Below, one piece after another: positions 53,095 through 60,185 of a stretch of DNA of 60,185 nt. Source of the DNA: Thermodesulfobacteriota bacterium (GTDB lineage Bacteria > Desulfobacterota > DSM-4660 > Desulfatiglandales > Desulfatiglandaceae); contig JANQDY010000192.1 of NCBI GenBank assembly GCA_028278625.1, positions 1 to 60,185 on the forward strand, in the 5' to 3' direction. The notes beneath the pieces are model-generated. The model did no database searches, had not been told where the DNA came from, and was given only the letters and a program-made list of their open reading frames with translations. The translations under genes were made by a program, and so were the position numbers. Numbering within the stretch: position 1 is the first letter of the stretch; every line of letters begins with the position of its first letter.

Positions 53095-53688
53095 TTAGAG
53101 CTTTAACTCTGAATTCACCAAATGTATCAAATGATCGATATTCCGACTTAAGTGAATAGTGTTGCCGGTGGTTATCGATAGCATGATTCCCCCCTCAATA
53201 AGGGACACAAAGAGGGTTGCAAACTGTTCGGGCCTGGCATTCGGCTTGATCTGCTTGTATTTAATACCCTTATAAATGACATGGGTGACGGTGTTTAACC
53301 AGATCTCGATGGCCCTTGAGACACGTTCCTTCAACCCTTTGTGTACATTTTCCGAATCAATGGCGGCATTCAACAGGGGACATCCCCCGTTTTTGCAGAT
53401 CTCCGTAAATGAGTTCAGATAAAAATTGGCAAATGCAATCAACTTGTCGCAGGCATTATCCTTTGAGCGAATGACATCTGCGATCCTCTTTGTAATTTCA
53501 GCAAAATTGTGATCAAAAGCGGCCAGGGCAATTTCATCTTTATCCTTGAAATTGCCGTATATGGCGCCTTTGGTCATGTTGATGGCATTGGTCAGCCGGC
53601 TCATGCTGGTTCCGGTATAACCATGCCGGTTGAATATGGGAGCAGCCTGCTCTATGATATGGCATTTGGTCTCTTCAGCCTTGCCCAC
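53095..53688 (-). CDS. TetR-family transcriptional repressor
   Basis: A 197-aa protein starting at a GTG (53688) behind AAAGGAAC. The N-terminal helix-turn-helix is typical: IIEQAAPIFNRHGYTGTSMSRLTNAINMTKGAIYGNFKDKDEIALAAFDHNF (given in the AcrR/QacR pattern), then a ligand-binding helical domain with a C-terminal region like TetR_C. The 'YTGTSMSRLTNAINMTKGAIYGNF' style is that of YcdC/NemR-like regulators. It lies downstream of its own operator-promoter and upstream of the small gene's operator. Inducer unknown. Confidence 0.93.
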   Translation of the reverse strand: MGKAEETKCHIIEQAAPIFNRHGYTGTSMSRLTNAINMTKGAIYGNFKDKDEIALAAFDHNFAEITKRIADVIRSKDNACDKLIAFANFYLNSFTEICKNGGCPLLNAAIDSENVHKGLKERVSRAIEIWLNTVTHVIYKGIKYKQIKPNARPEQFATLFVSLIEGGIMLSITTGNTIHLSRNIDHLIHLVNSELKL

Positions 53689-53716
53689 GCTTCGTTCCTT
53701 TCAACAACCGAGAACG

Positions 53717-53745
53717 AATATACCAATTGGTATCTGCCTTGTCAA
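53717..53745 (-). promoter_or_regulatory. Promoter and operator of tetR
   Basis: Minus strand: TTGACA (53745-53740), exactly 17 bp, TATATT (53722-53717). A 14-bp perfect palindrome ATACCAATTGGTAT (53720-53733) lies across the -10 and spacer. This is an autoregulation design identical to that upstream of the 67-aa gene. Confidence 0.88.
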
Positions 53746-53748
53746 GGA

Positions 53749-55395
53749 TTATTTTGCCGGTTCTCCATAGCAGTTTATCCCCATGAATTTATTACGGTAT
53801 TGGGTGAGAAGGGGGGTCAGATGCCGGTCCGGGGGCCGCAGGTTTTTGAGACGATCGGCGATCTCATTATCGCTCAGCCGCACATCCAGTCTTCTGTTAG
53901 GAATGTCAATCTCTATGATGTCACCGTCCTGTATGGCGCCAATTGGGCCGCCGTTATATGCCTCCATTTCGATGTGGCCGATGCATGGGCCGCTGGTGGC
54001 ACCGGAAAAGCGGCCATCGGTGATCAGCGCCACCCGACCATATCCAGCCCCCTTTATGGCATCTGTGGGCGTCAACATCTCAGGCATGCCGGGTGCGCCG
54101 CAGGGCCCCTGAAAGGGCAACACAATCACGTCCCCTTCGGCGATCTTCCGGTCCCCGATGGCGTCAAGCAGATCCTTTTCAGTAAGAAATACTCTGGCAG
54201 GACCCTGATGGACCTGCATTTCATCCGCCACCGCCGTCTGCTTGATGACGGCGCTTCTGGCGATGTTCCCCTTCAAAACGGCAATGCCGCCCTGTGAATG
54301 ATAGGGGCTTTCAAGGGGCCTGATCACCTCATCGTCCAGGGATTTCCCCCTTGCAGCCATCTGGGTGATGGAAGTGCCGTTGATGGTACGAGAATCCTTG
54401 AGCAAGCCCTTTAAGCGATTCAGAACAGCCGGAACGCCGCCCGCCCCATGAACATCAGCCATTTCATGGGCCCCAGCCGGAATGATGGCACAAATATGCG
54501 GCGTTTCCCGGGCAATGCGGTCAAACATCTCCAGATCCACCGAGACCCCAGCCTCTTTGGCCACTGCCGGAATATGGAGGACCGCATTGGTGGAGCCGCC
54601 CATGGCCATATCCACCCGCACGGCATTCTCGAACGCCCTGTCGGTCATGATCTGCCGGGGCCGAATGTCCTTTTTGATCAGTTCCACAACCCGCTTTCCC
54701 GATTCATAGGCCTGTTCCTTCTTTTGAGGGTCCAGGGCCGGCGTTGTGGCACAACCGGTCACCGACATGCCCAGTACTTCCGAAACCACCGCCATGGTAT
54801 TGGCGGTGTAGAGCCCCACGCAGGAACCGGCGCCGCACGTCATTTCGGGAAGCATGGCCTCCGCTTCCGCGGCTGTCATCGTGCCCCCTTTCACCTGGCC
54901 CACCAAGCCGAACCCTTCAATGGGATGGTGTTTTTTTCCATCAACCACGTTCGCTTTCATGGGACCGCCGGTAAGGATAACCGCCGGAAGATCCAAACGC
55001 CCTGCGGCCATGAGCATGGCGGGGGTTATTTTATCACAGGACGTCACCCCGACCCACCCGTCCAGGGAATGGGACAACACCATTATTTCAATATTGTCCG
55101 CAATATGCTCCCGACTGGGAAGGCTCAGCCGCATTTCCACGTACATGGCGATCCCGTCACAGACGCCGGGGACCCCCCATTCAAAAGGGACACCCCCCGC
55201 ATCCCGTATGCCTGCCTTGACGGCTTCCGTCAATGTGTTCAGATGGATATGACCCGGAACAATGTTATTGTAGCTGTTTGCCACACCCACAAAGGGTTTT
55301 CCCGGTTCAAGATCTTCCTCTTTAAACCCCGCACAATAAAGAAGTGCCCGATGGGGCAATGTCTCAACACCCTTTTTCAATATGTCTGATCGCAC
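53749..55395 (-). CDS. IlvD/Edd-family dehydratase, divergent
   Basis: A 548-aa protein with a GTG start behind GGGAGA. Cluster cysteines are in place: Cys79 (GVCDGIAM), Cys120 (TSCDKITPAM) and the MTCGAGSC Cys near 193. Yet three usually strict IlvD blocks are altered: CDGIAMGHxGM is CDGIAMYVEM, CPGAGACGG is CGAGSCVGL, and GHVSPEA is GHIEMEA. DGRFSG, with the base Ser, is kept. It could be the dihydroxy-acid dehydratase of valine/isoleucine synthesis or a sugar-acid dehydratase. No ilvC, ilvB or ilvE lies nearby. Confidence 0.83.
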   Translation of the reverse strand: MRSDILKKGVETLPHRALLYCAGFKEEDLEPGKPFVGVANSYNNIVPGHIHLNTLTEAVKAGIRDAGGVPFEWGVPGVCDGIAMYVEMRLSLPSREHIADNIEIMVLSHSLDGWVGVTSCDKITPAMLMAAGRLDLPAVILTGGPMKANVVDGKKHHPIEGFGLVGQVKGGTMTAAEAEAMLPEMTCGAGSCVGLYTANTMAVVSEVLGMSVTGCATTPALDPQKKEQAYESGKRVVELIKKDIRPRQIMTDRAFENAVRVDMAMGGSTNAVLHIPAVAKEAGVSVDLEMFDRIARETPHICAIIPAGAHEMADVHGAGGVPAVLNRLKGLLKDSRTINGTSITQMAARGKSLDDEVIRPLESPYHSQGGIAVLKGNIARSAVIKQTAVADEMQVHQGPARVFLTEKDLLDAIGDRKIAEGDVIVLPFQGPCGAPGMPEMLTPTDAIKGAGYGRVALITDGRFSGATSGPCIGHIEMEAYNGGPIGAIQDGDIIEIDIPNRRLDVRLSDNEIADRLKNLRPPDRHLTPLLTQYRNKFMGINCYGEPAK

Positions 55396-55437
55396 AGTTC
55401 GTCTCCCGCGACGCCACGGCCGCTCAAAAAATTCCCG

Positions 55438-55776
55438 CTATTCCGATCCGCTGGTCCCTTCTTTAAAACCTTTGCCAACTTCCTGGGCCCCTTTTTTAAA
55501 CCCTTGTCCAACTTCCTCGGCACCCTTTTTAAAACCCTGTCCCACCTCCTTGCCAAATGTGGATGCATCCCGGCCGAACTGTGTGGCACCTTTCTTCACA
55601 TCCTCACCAACCTCTTTGCACCCTTTTCCCACGTCACCGCCCACTTCTTTGGCGGTTTCGGAGACGCTCTTTCCCGCCGCCTTAGCACTTTCCGACACGG
55701 ACTCACCGGATGCCAAAGACCAACTTGCCGAAAGAAAAAACCCCATTACGAAGACCGTTAGAAACCCCTTTTTCAT
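55438..55776 (-). CDS. Secreted undecapeptide-repeat protein
   Basis: A 112-aa protein with a signal peptide (KKGFLTVFVMGFFLSASWSLAS). From residue 44 to 109 it is six tandem 11-residue units with consensus EVGxxFKKGAx; the last three are near identical (EVGQGFKKGAE, EVGQGFKKGAQ, EVGKGFKEGTS). An 11-residue periodicity of Val/Phe/Ala among charged residues is that of amphipathic helices in LEA group 3 and apolipoprotein-like proteins. A periplasmic, lipid- or stress-related role is plausible. GGGAGGG precedes the ATG. One Cys (53) sits in the second unit. Confidence 0.75.
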   Translation of the reverse strand: MKKGFLTVFVMGFFLSASWSLASGESVSESAKAAGKSVSETAKEVGGDVGKGCKEVGEDVKKGATQFGRDASTFGKEVGQGFKKGAEEVGQGFKKGAQEVGKGFKEGTSGSE

Positions 55777-55873
55777 CTTGAAATGCCCTCCCTTAACAGT
55801 TTCTTATAACAATTCATGATAACGCGTTGATATTCTTTTCTATCAACGGACAATTGCAGAGACGTTTCATCCT

Positions 55874-56662
55874 TCATGCTCTCTTGCGGGGGAGCAGCGG
55901 GAATAGAATCACCGCGGCCAGGATCATCGCCAGGCAGAGAAGCTGTCCCATGGAAAAAACCCCCATGAACAGGCCCATATGGGCATCCGGCTCCCTGAAA
56001 AACTCCACGATAAAGCGCATGGTGCCGTATCCGGCCAGGAAAATCGCCACCATGGCCCCGGGTCTTTCTATACGGTCTTTGAGTATCCACAAAACCACAA
56101 AAAGCAGCAGCCCTTCAAGACATGCCTCGTAGAGCTGAGACGGATGCCGGGGAACGCCGGGACTTGTTGGAAAAACCATGGCCCAGGGAACCGACGCGGC
56201 CCGGCCGTAGAGCTCTCCGTTAATAAAATTTCCCAATCGGCCGAAAAAAAGACCCACCGGCGCTGTAACAATGACGATATCTGCCACCTGTAGAAACGGC
56301 AGTTTATGAATACGGCAGAAAAGCATGGCCGCCAGGACCACGCCGATGAATCCCCCATGAAAGCTCATGCCGCCATGCCATACGGCGATGATTTCAATTG
56401 GGTGCGTAATATAGTGCCCCAAATTGGCAAACTGGTAGAAAAGAACATACCCCAAACGCGCCCCGACCACCAGCCCCAGGGCCATATAAAAGATCAGATC
56501 CTGCAGCCGTTTTCCCTGTAGGCCAAGCTTTCGGGCGTTTTTCTGAACGCCGATCAGGAAATAGGAGGCCACAAACCCAAGCACATACATCAGCCCGTAC
56601 CATCTCAATTTCAGCGGGCCTATTTCGATGATGCTGGGATCAATGTCTGGAAACGGTATCAT
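55874..56662 (-). CDS. lgt: Prolipoprotein diacylglyceryl transferase
   Basis: A 262-aa inner-membrane enzyme that adds diacylglyceryl from phosphatidylglycerol to the lipobox Cys of prelipoproteins. Visible are the Lgt motifs: LKLRWYGLMYVLGF, VWHGGMSFHGGFIGVVLA (the H-G-G-M region), GLFFGRLGNFINGELYGR (the family signature GRxGNFxNxE), and RHPSQLYEACLEG. Seven hydrophobic segments and normal length. Lgt is needed by all lipoproteins here, such as the one at 41240. It ends 97 bp upstream of the repeat-protein gene. Confidence 0.95.
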   Translation of the reverse strand: MIPFPDIDPSIIEIGPLKLRWYGLMYVLGFVASYFLIGVQKNARKLGLQGKRLQDLIFYMALGLVVGARLGYVLFYQFANLGHYITHPIEIIAVWHGGMSFHGGFIGVVLAAMLFCRIHKLPFLQVADIVIVTAPVGLFFGRLGNFINGELYGRAASVPWAMVFPTSPGVPRHPSQLYEACLEGLLLFVVLWILKDRIERPGAMVAIFLAGYGTMRFIVEFFREPDAHMGLFMGVFSMGQLLCLAMILAAVILFPLLPRKRA

Positions 56663-56666
56663 AATA

Positions 56667-56754
56667 CTTGACTATTGCTTGAATTCATTTACGCTGTCCC
56701 TTATCTTCCGCCGGTTCAGGTGGAAGATAGAGCAGCCCCGCCGGCATAGTCAAG
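56667..56754. repeat. Nested inverted repeats in the lgt-purB intergenic region
   Basis: Outer 9-bp arms CTTGACTAT (56667-56675) and ATAGTCAAG (56746-56754) enclose an inner 8-bp stem TATCTTCC/GGAAGATA (56702-56729, 12-nt loop). Together they could fold into one structured element of about 88 nt in the divergent lgt/purB region. No known riboswitch class fits. Unknown whether RNA or DNA is the functional form. Confidence 0.45.
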
Positions 56755-56856
56755 CAGGAATTTTGCTTAGGCCAGCAGGAACTTTCGTGTTGCGCTGCCA
56801 AAAGGGAATAGAGAACCGTAAAGAAGCCGACGGTTTTAATCAAGGGAGGAACAAAA

Positions 56857-58284
56857 ATGTCAAACGCAAACGTGCTCTCGGAACGATACGCCAGTCCCGA
56901 AATCAACGCCATCTTTTCCCAGGAGGGAAGAATACTGGCCGAAAGGGAGCTTTGGATTGCCGTAATGAAGGCGCAGCAAAAGCTGGGGCTGACCATTCCA
57001 CCAGACGTTATCGAAGGGTATGAAGCCGCCGCCGCCCATATCGATCTCGGGTTCATCAAAGAACGGGAACTTGCCACCAAACATGACGTAAAGGCCAAAA
57101 TCGAAGCATTTGTGAAAGCTTCAGGGAGGGAAGAACACATCCATAAGGGGATGACGAGCCGCGATCTCACCGACAATGTTGAACAGATGCAGTTTAAAAA
57201 GGCTTCCGGCATTATAAGGGACCGATACGTCTCCGTTCTGCGGCACATGCTGGACCGCGCCGCCGAATTCCGGGATACGGTGCTGACGGCGCGGACCCAC
57301 CATCAGGCCGCACAGCCCACCCTTCTGGGACGACGGTTTTCCATGTGGGCCGAAGAACTGCTTGTGCACCTGAACGGGTTTGAAACTTTTTTGGAGCGAT
57401 ATCCCCTAAGAGGCATCAAAGGCCCGGTGGGCACCCAGTTTGACATGCTCACCCTGCTGGGGAGCCCCGAGAAAGTGCACATGCTGGAGGAAATGGTCGC
57501 CCAATCTCTGGGATTTGAGCGGGTTTTAGATTCCACCGGTCAGGTTTATCCCCGATCCCTGGACTATGCGCTTTTGAGCCACCTGGCATTCATGGCCAGC
57601 GCCTGTGAGGACTTTGCCAAAGGGATGCGCCTGATGAGCGGTTACGAACTGGTGACCGAAGGATTCAAGGAGGGACAGGTGGGATCCAGCGCCATGCCCC
57701 ACAAAATGAATACGAGAAGCGCCGAGCGCATCTGTGGATTCTCCACCCTTGTCAAAATGCATGCCGACGGGGCCTCCCGCCTGGCCGGCGATCAATGGGA
57801 AGAAGGGGACGTTTCCTGTTCAGTGGTCCGAAGGATCATCATGCCGGACGCCCTCTATGCTTCGGATGGGTTGTGTGAAACCACCCTTACGGTCCTGTGC
57901 AACATGGGCGCCTATCCCGTAACCGTTGAAAAGGAGGTTGATCGCTATCTCCCGTTTCTCGCCACCACCGAACTCCTCATGACCGCCGTAAAGGCCGGTG
58001 TGGGTCGGGAAACGGCCCACGACGCCATTAAACGTCATGCGGTGGCCGAAGCAATGGCCATGCGTGAAAAAGGTGCCACGCCCCGGTTGGCGGAAAAGCT
58101 CTCAAGAGATCCGGTCTTTTTGTCCGCCGGCATCACCCAAAATCAGATCGAAGCCATCTTGGCCGACAAAAAACATTTTGTGGGAAACGCCGCCAAACAG
58201 ATTGACCGGATCATTCAGAAATCCGCCCTACTCCTCGAACAATATGCCCAAGCGGCCCAGTATGAGCCCGGTGACATTCTGTAG
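56857..58284 (+). CDS. purB: Adenylosuccinate lyase
   Basis: A 475-aa fumarase/aspartase-superfamily lyase, acting twice in purine synthesis (SAICAR to AICAR, adenylosuccinate to AMP). Signatures: RYASPEINAIFSQEGRILAERELWIAVMKAQ at the N-terminus, GMTSRDLTDNVEQ, RTHHQAAQPT, and the fumarate-lyase signature GSSAMPHKMNTRSAERICG with the catalytic Ser loop. GGGAGGAACAAAAA precedes the ATG. Length is normal. It faces lgt across a gap holding nested inverted repeats. Confidence 0.95.
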   Translation: MSNANVLSERYASPEINAIFSQEGRILAERELWIAVMKAQQKLGLTIPPDVIEGYEAAAAHIDLGFIKERELATKHDVKAKIEAFVKASGREEHIHKGMTSRDLTDNVEQMQFKKASGIIRDRYVSVLRHMLDRAAEFRDTVLTARTHHQAAQPTLLGRRFSMWAEELLVHLNGFETFLERYPLRGIKGPVGTQFDMLTLLGSPEKVHMLEEMVAQSLGFERVLDSTGQVYPRSLDYALLSHLAFMASACEDFAKGMRLMSGYELVTEGFKEGQVGSSAMPHKMNTRSAERICGFSTLVKMHADGASRLAGDQWEEGDVSCSVVRRIIMPDALYASDGLCETTLTVLCNMGAYPVTVEKEVDRYLPFLATTELLMTAVKAGVGRETAHDAIKRHAVAEAMAMREKGATPRLAEKLSRDPVFLSAGITQNQIEAILADKKHFVGNAAKQIDRIIQKSALLLEQYAQAAQYEPGDIL

Positions 58285-58356
58285 CGAGCGCCATACCAAT
58301 GGCACTCCAAAAAAATGGAGCAAAATTGCCGGAATTGCCCAGGATTGTGGCGCAGC

Positions 58357-60021
58357 TTAGCTCCCATGGACACCCTGCCACGCCTGGTACATTCGATAAC
58401 CGCCCGAGAGGTTATGGACCCTGAAACCATGTTGTGACAGAATGCGGCAGGCCACGTAGGAGCGCAGCCCCACATAACAATAGGCATAGATCTCCCGGTC
58501 CGACGGCAAGGTATCCATCCGGGTTCTCAGTTCATCCACGGGCATGTTGACCGCGCCTTTAACACACCCTTTTCCATATTCCCCCCGTGTGCGCACATCC
58601 AAAAGATAGGCGGATGCCGGCAAATCCTCCCAGTGGCACACGGAGACCAGTCCGGAAAGTGAATTACCGGCGATCATGCCGGCGAAATTTACGGGATCCT
58701 TGGCAGAACCGTACTGGGGCGCGTAGCATAGTTCGGCTTCGGCCAGGTCGAACACCGAGGCGCCATGCTGGATCATCGTGGAAATCACGTCTATCCGCTT
58801 TTCCACGCCTGCTTGTCCAGCGGCCTGGGCCCCGAGGATCCGTCCGTCGGGAACCCTGAAAAGGAGCTTCACGGTTATGGTTTTGGCATTGGGGTAATAA
58901 CCCGCGTGGTCATTGGGATGCAGATAGACCTTGTCATATGTGACGTCCCCCGCCTCCTTCAGTTGTCGCTCACTGAGACCCGTTGCGGCAACGGTGAGAT
59001 CCAGAATACCGCAGACGGCTGTCCCCTGAACACCCCTGAAAGCAGGCGGCGTACCGCCCCCCACGATGTTGTCCGCGGCTATTCGCCCCTGACGGTTCGC
59101 GGGACCGGCCAATGGCAACAGGATCGGTCTGCCGGTGATGGCGTGGGTGACTTCCACGGCATCACCCACCGCATGGATGCGGGGGTCGGAGGTGCCCATG
59201 GCGCTATCCACCAGGATGCCTCCGGTCGTACCGATTTCAATACCAGCGGCCTTGGCCAGATCCGTTCTAGGGGTCACCCCCACCGACAGGATCACCATGT
59301 CCGCCTCCAGGCTGTCGCCCTTTGATAGCCCGACGACAATATTGCCGGCCCCGGTATCCTGAAAGCTCGTAACCGCCTGACCCAATCTCAGTCGGATCCC
59401 CTTTTTTTTCATGTGCTCGTGGACAAAAACAGCCATTTCAGGGTCCAGGGGGGGCATGACTTGCCGGGCCATTTCAACCACGGTCACGTCAAGCCCGCGA
59501 CGTTTCAAGTTCTCCGTCATTTCCAGGCCGATGAATCCACCGCCCACCACAACGGCATGTTTGACCTTGGCCCGGTTGATCCAGGCCATGATGTCGCGGG
59601 TATCCGGAATCGTCCACAAGGTAAAGATTCCGGGAAGATCAATCCCGGGGATTTTCGGGCGTATGGGGCGGGAGCCCGGTGCCAGCAGGAGATGGTCGTA
59701 TGGCTCTTCGTGAAGATCTCCCCTCTCTATGTCTAGAACGGTGATGCTTTGGTTTTCAGGGTCAATGGCACGCACATTGTGCCGCACCCGCACGTCGATG
59801 TTGAACCGTTCTTTAAACAGCTTGGGCGTGGCCACCAGAAGGTCTTGTTCGCGGGTAATGACATTTCCCACGAAATAGGGGAGGCCGCAATTGGCAAATG
59901 AAACAAAGGGGCCCCGTTCAAAAATGACGATCTCGAGATCCTCGGATAATCGTCTGGCCCTTGCCGCGCAGGATGCGCCGCCGGCGACCCCGCCGACGAT
60001 GAGCAATCTTTTCTTATTCAT
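58357..60021 (-). CDS. CoA-disulfide reductase-like flavoprotein with rhodanese domain
   Basis: A 554-aa protein. The FAD motif IVGGVAGGASCAARARR opens it, then SFANCGLPYFVGNVI with the single active-site Cys (about residue 44) that forms a mixed disulfide with CoA in this family. The NAD(P) motif is VVGGGFIGLEMTENLKRRG. The FAD-binding segment is HAVGDAVEV. The pyridine-nucleotide dimerisation domain runs to ~450. The last ~100 residues are a rhodanese (LDVRTRGEYGKG; Cys of CYVGLRSY). Relatives reduce CoA-disulfides, persulfides or polysulfides. Sulfur-related work suits the likely anaerobic host. Confidence 0.93.
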   Translation of the reverse strand: MNKKRLLIVGGVAGGASCAARARRLSEDLEIVIFERGPFVSFANCGLPYFVGNVITREQDLLVATPKLFKERFNIDVRVRHNVRAIDPENQSITVLDIERGDLHEEPYDHLLLAPGSRPIRPKIPGIDLPGIFTLWTIPDTRDIMAWINRAKVKHAVVVGGGFIGLEMTENLKRRGLDVTVVEMARQVMPPLDPEMAVFVHEHMKKKGIRLRLGQAVTSFQDTGAGNIVVGLSKGDSLEADMVILSVGVTPRTDLAKAAGIEIGTTGGILVDSAMGTSDPRIHAVGDAVEVTHAITGRPILLPLAGPANRQGRIAADNIVGGGTPPAFRGVQGTAVCGILDLTVAATGLSERQLKEAGDVTYDKVYLHPNDHAGYYPNAKTITVKLLFRVPDGRILGAQAAGQAGVEKRIDVISTMIQHGASVFDLAEAELCYAPQYGSAKDPVNFAGMIAGNSLSGLVSVCHWEDLPASAYLLDVRTRGEYGKGCVKGAVNMPVDELRTRMDTLPSDREIYAYCYVGLRSYVACRILSQHGFRVHNLSGGYRMYQAWQGVHGS

Positions 60022-60185
60022 GATTCAATTCCCGGTGTTTCGTTGTTTGTTCTCAAGTTTCATCCTCTAAGACCCATCGCACGAACCGGAATATGTCAAT
60101 GGAAATGAGACACCCGTTTAAAAAAATTAAACTCCCATGTTCTGGCTTTCGGGCTTATTGATCCACACAGCCTTTGGGAGTTCAG
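60022..60185. other. Right-edge non-coding stretch
   Basis: No gene is visible. An 8-bp perfect inverted repeat AACTCCCA/TGGGAGTT (60130-60182) spans the last 53 bp with a GC-containing loop; it may be an operator or terminator of the off-window gene. A possible promoter for the flavoprotein gene could not be fixed. Confidence 0.4.

Noticed and set aside
53051..53733. Palindromes flanking tetR as mobile-element inverted repeats
   Set aside because: They lie exactly over promoter -10 regions, have no transposase between them and no target duplication; operators explain them better.
54448..55389. 313-aa plus-strand frame opposite the IlvD-family gene
   Set aside because: Antisense shadow, very His-rich, no ribosome site.
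1..60185. CRISPR arrays, tRNA or rRNA genes, prophage or insertion sequences
   Set aside because: Looked for by eye on both strands; no regular repeat-spacer pattern, cloverleaf, rRNA core or transposase/integrase frame was found.

Overview
The window reads as chromosomal DNA of a Gram-negative anaerobe, most likely a Desulfobacterota (deltaproteobacterial) fatty-acid or aromatic degrader. This is inferred from gene content, not from a marker gene. The content includes two branched-chain-amino-acid-type (Liv) ABC transporters under sigma-54 control, PAS-rich hybrid kinases, acyl-CoA enzymes, corrinoid methyltransferases, a ferredoxin/DsrE operon, a GEMM-I cyclic-di-GMP riboswitch and a short CxxC...CxxC tail on two sensory proteins. 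Coding density is high. I see no rRNA, tRNA, CRISPR array, insertion sequence or phage gene.

Layout. 0-8 kb: mostly single genes on the plus strand (SAM methyltransferase, M28 peptidase, alpha/beta hydrolase, DUF1835, PAS protein, YqaA-type membrane protein, HAD phosphatase, FosX-like protein, iron-sulfur flavoprotein, GNAT). 8-16.7 kb: minus-strand module 1, made of a PAS-PAS sigma-54 activator, a near-consensus -24/-12 promoter, a small unknown protein, the Liv transporter, an iron-alcohol-dehydrogenase remnant and an M20 (YgeY-like) hydrolase. 16.9-21.2 kb: HIT, GAF and cupin proteins, a crotonase-fold protein, an exported nucleoside hydrolase and a LysE exporter. 21.4-28.7 kb: hybrid kinase overlapping an acyltransferase-hydrolase fusion, a glycerophosphodiesterase and an acyl-CoA dehydrogenase. 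28.7-39.5 kb: module 2, a divergent 1034-aa sigma-54 activator with a -24/-12 promoter driving a Liv transporter, a fused pterin methyltransferase/corrinoid protein and a UroD-fold methyltransferase.

39.5-40.9 kb: DAHP synthase behind a textbook attenuator, whose leader peptide carries a Phe/Trp run followed by two tandem terminators. 41-45.7 kb: lipoprotein, MoxR ATPase, DUF58 and DUF4129 genes. 45.7-48.8 kb: marR-ferredoxin-dsrE operon divergent from an FMN alpha-hydroxy-acid dehydrogenase homologue with an altered active site. 48.8-51.4 kb: c-di-GMP riboswitch and terminator ahead of a hybrid kinase. 51.6-55.4 kb: glycosyltransferase, a small gene and tetR sharing the same operator, and an IlvD/Edd-family dehydratase. 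55.4-60 kb: undecapeptide-repeat secreted protein, lgt, purB, and a CoA-disulfide-reductase-like flavoprotein with a rhodanese tail.

The best candidate for a new system is module 2. It looks like a single regulated transcription unit in which an imported small molecule is demethylated by a UroD-type methyltransferase onto a corrinoid domain that is covalently joined to its methyltetrahydrofolate methyltransferase. The best-resolved regulatory finds are the Phe/Trp attenuator of DAHP synthase, the two matched TetR operators, the two sigma-54 promoters and the c-di-GMP riboswitch.
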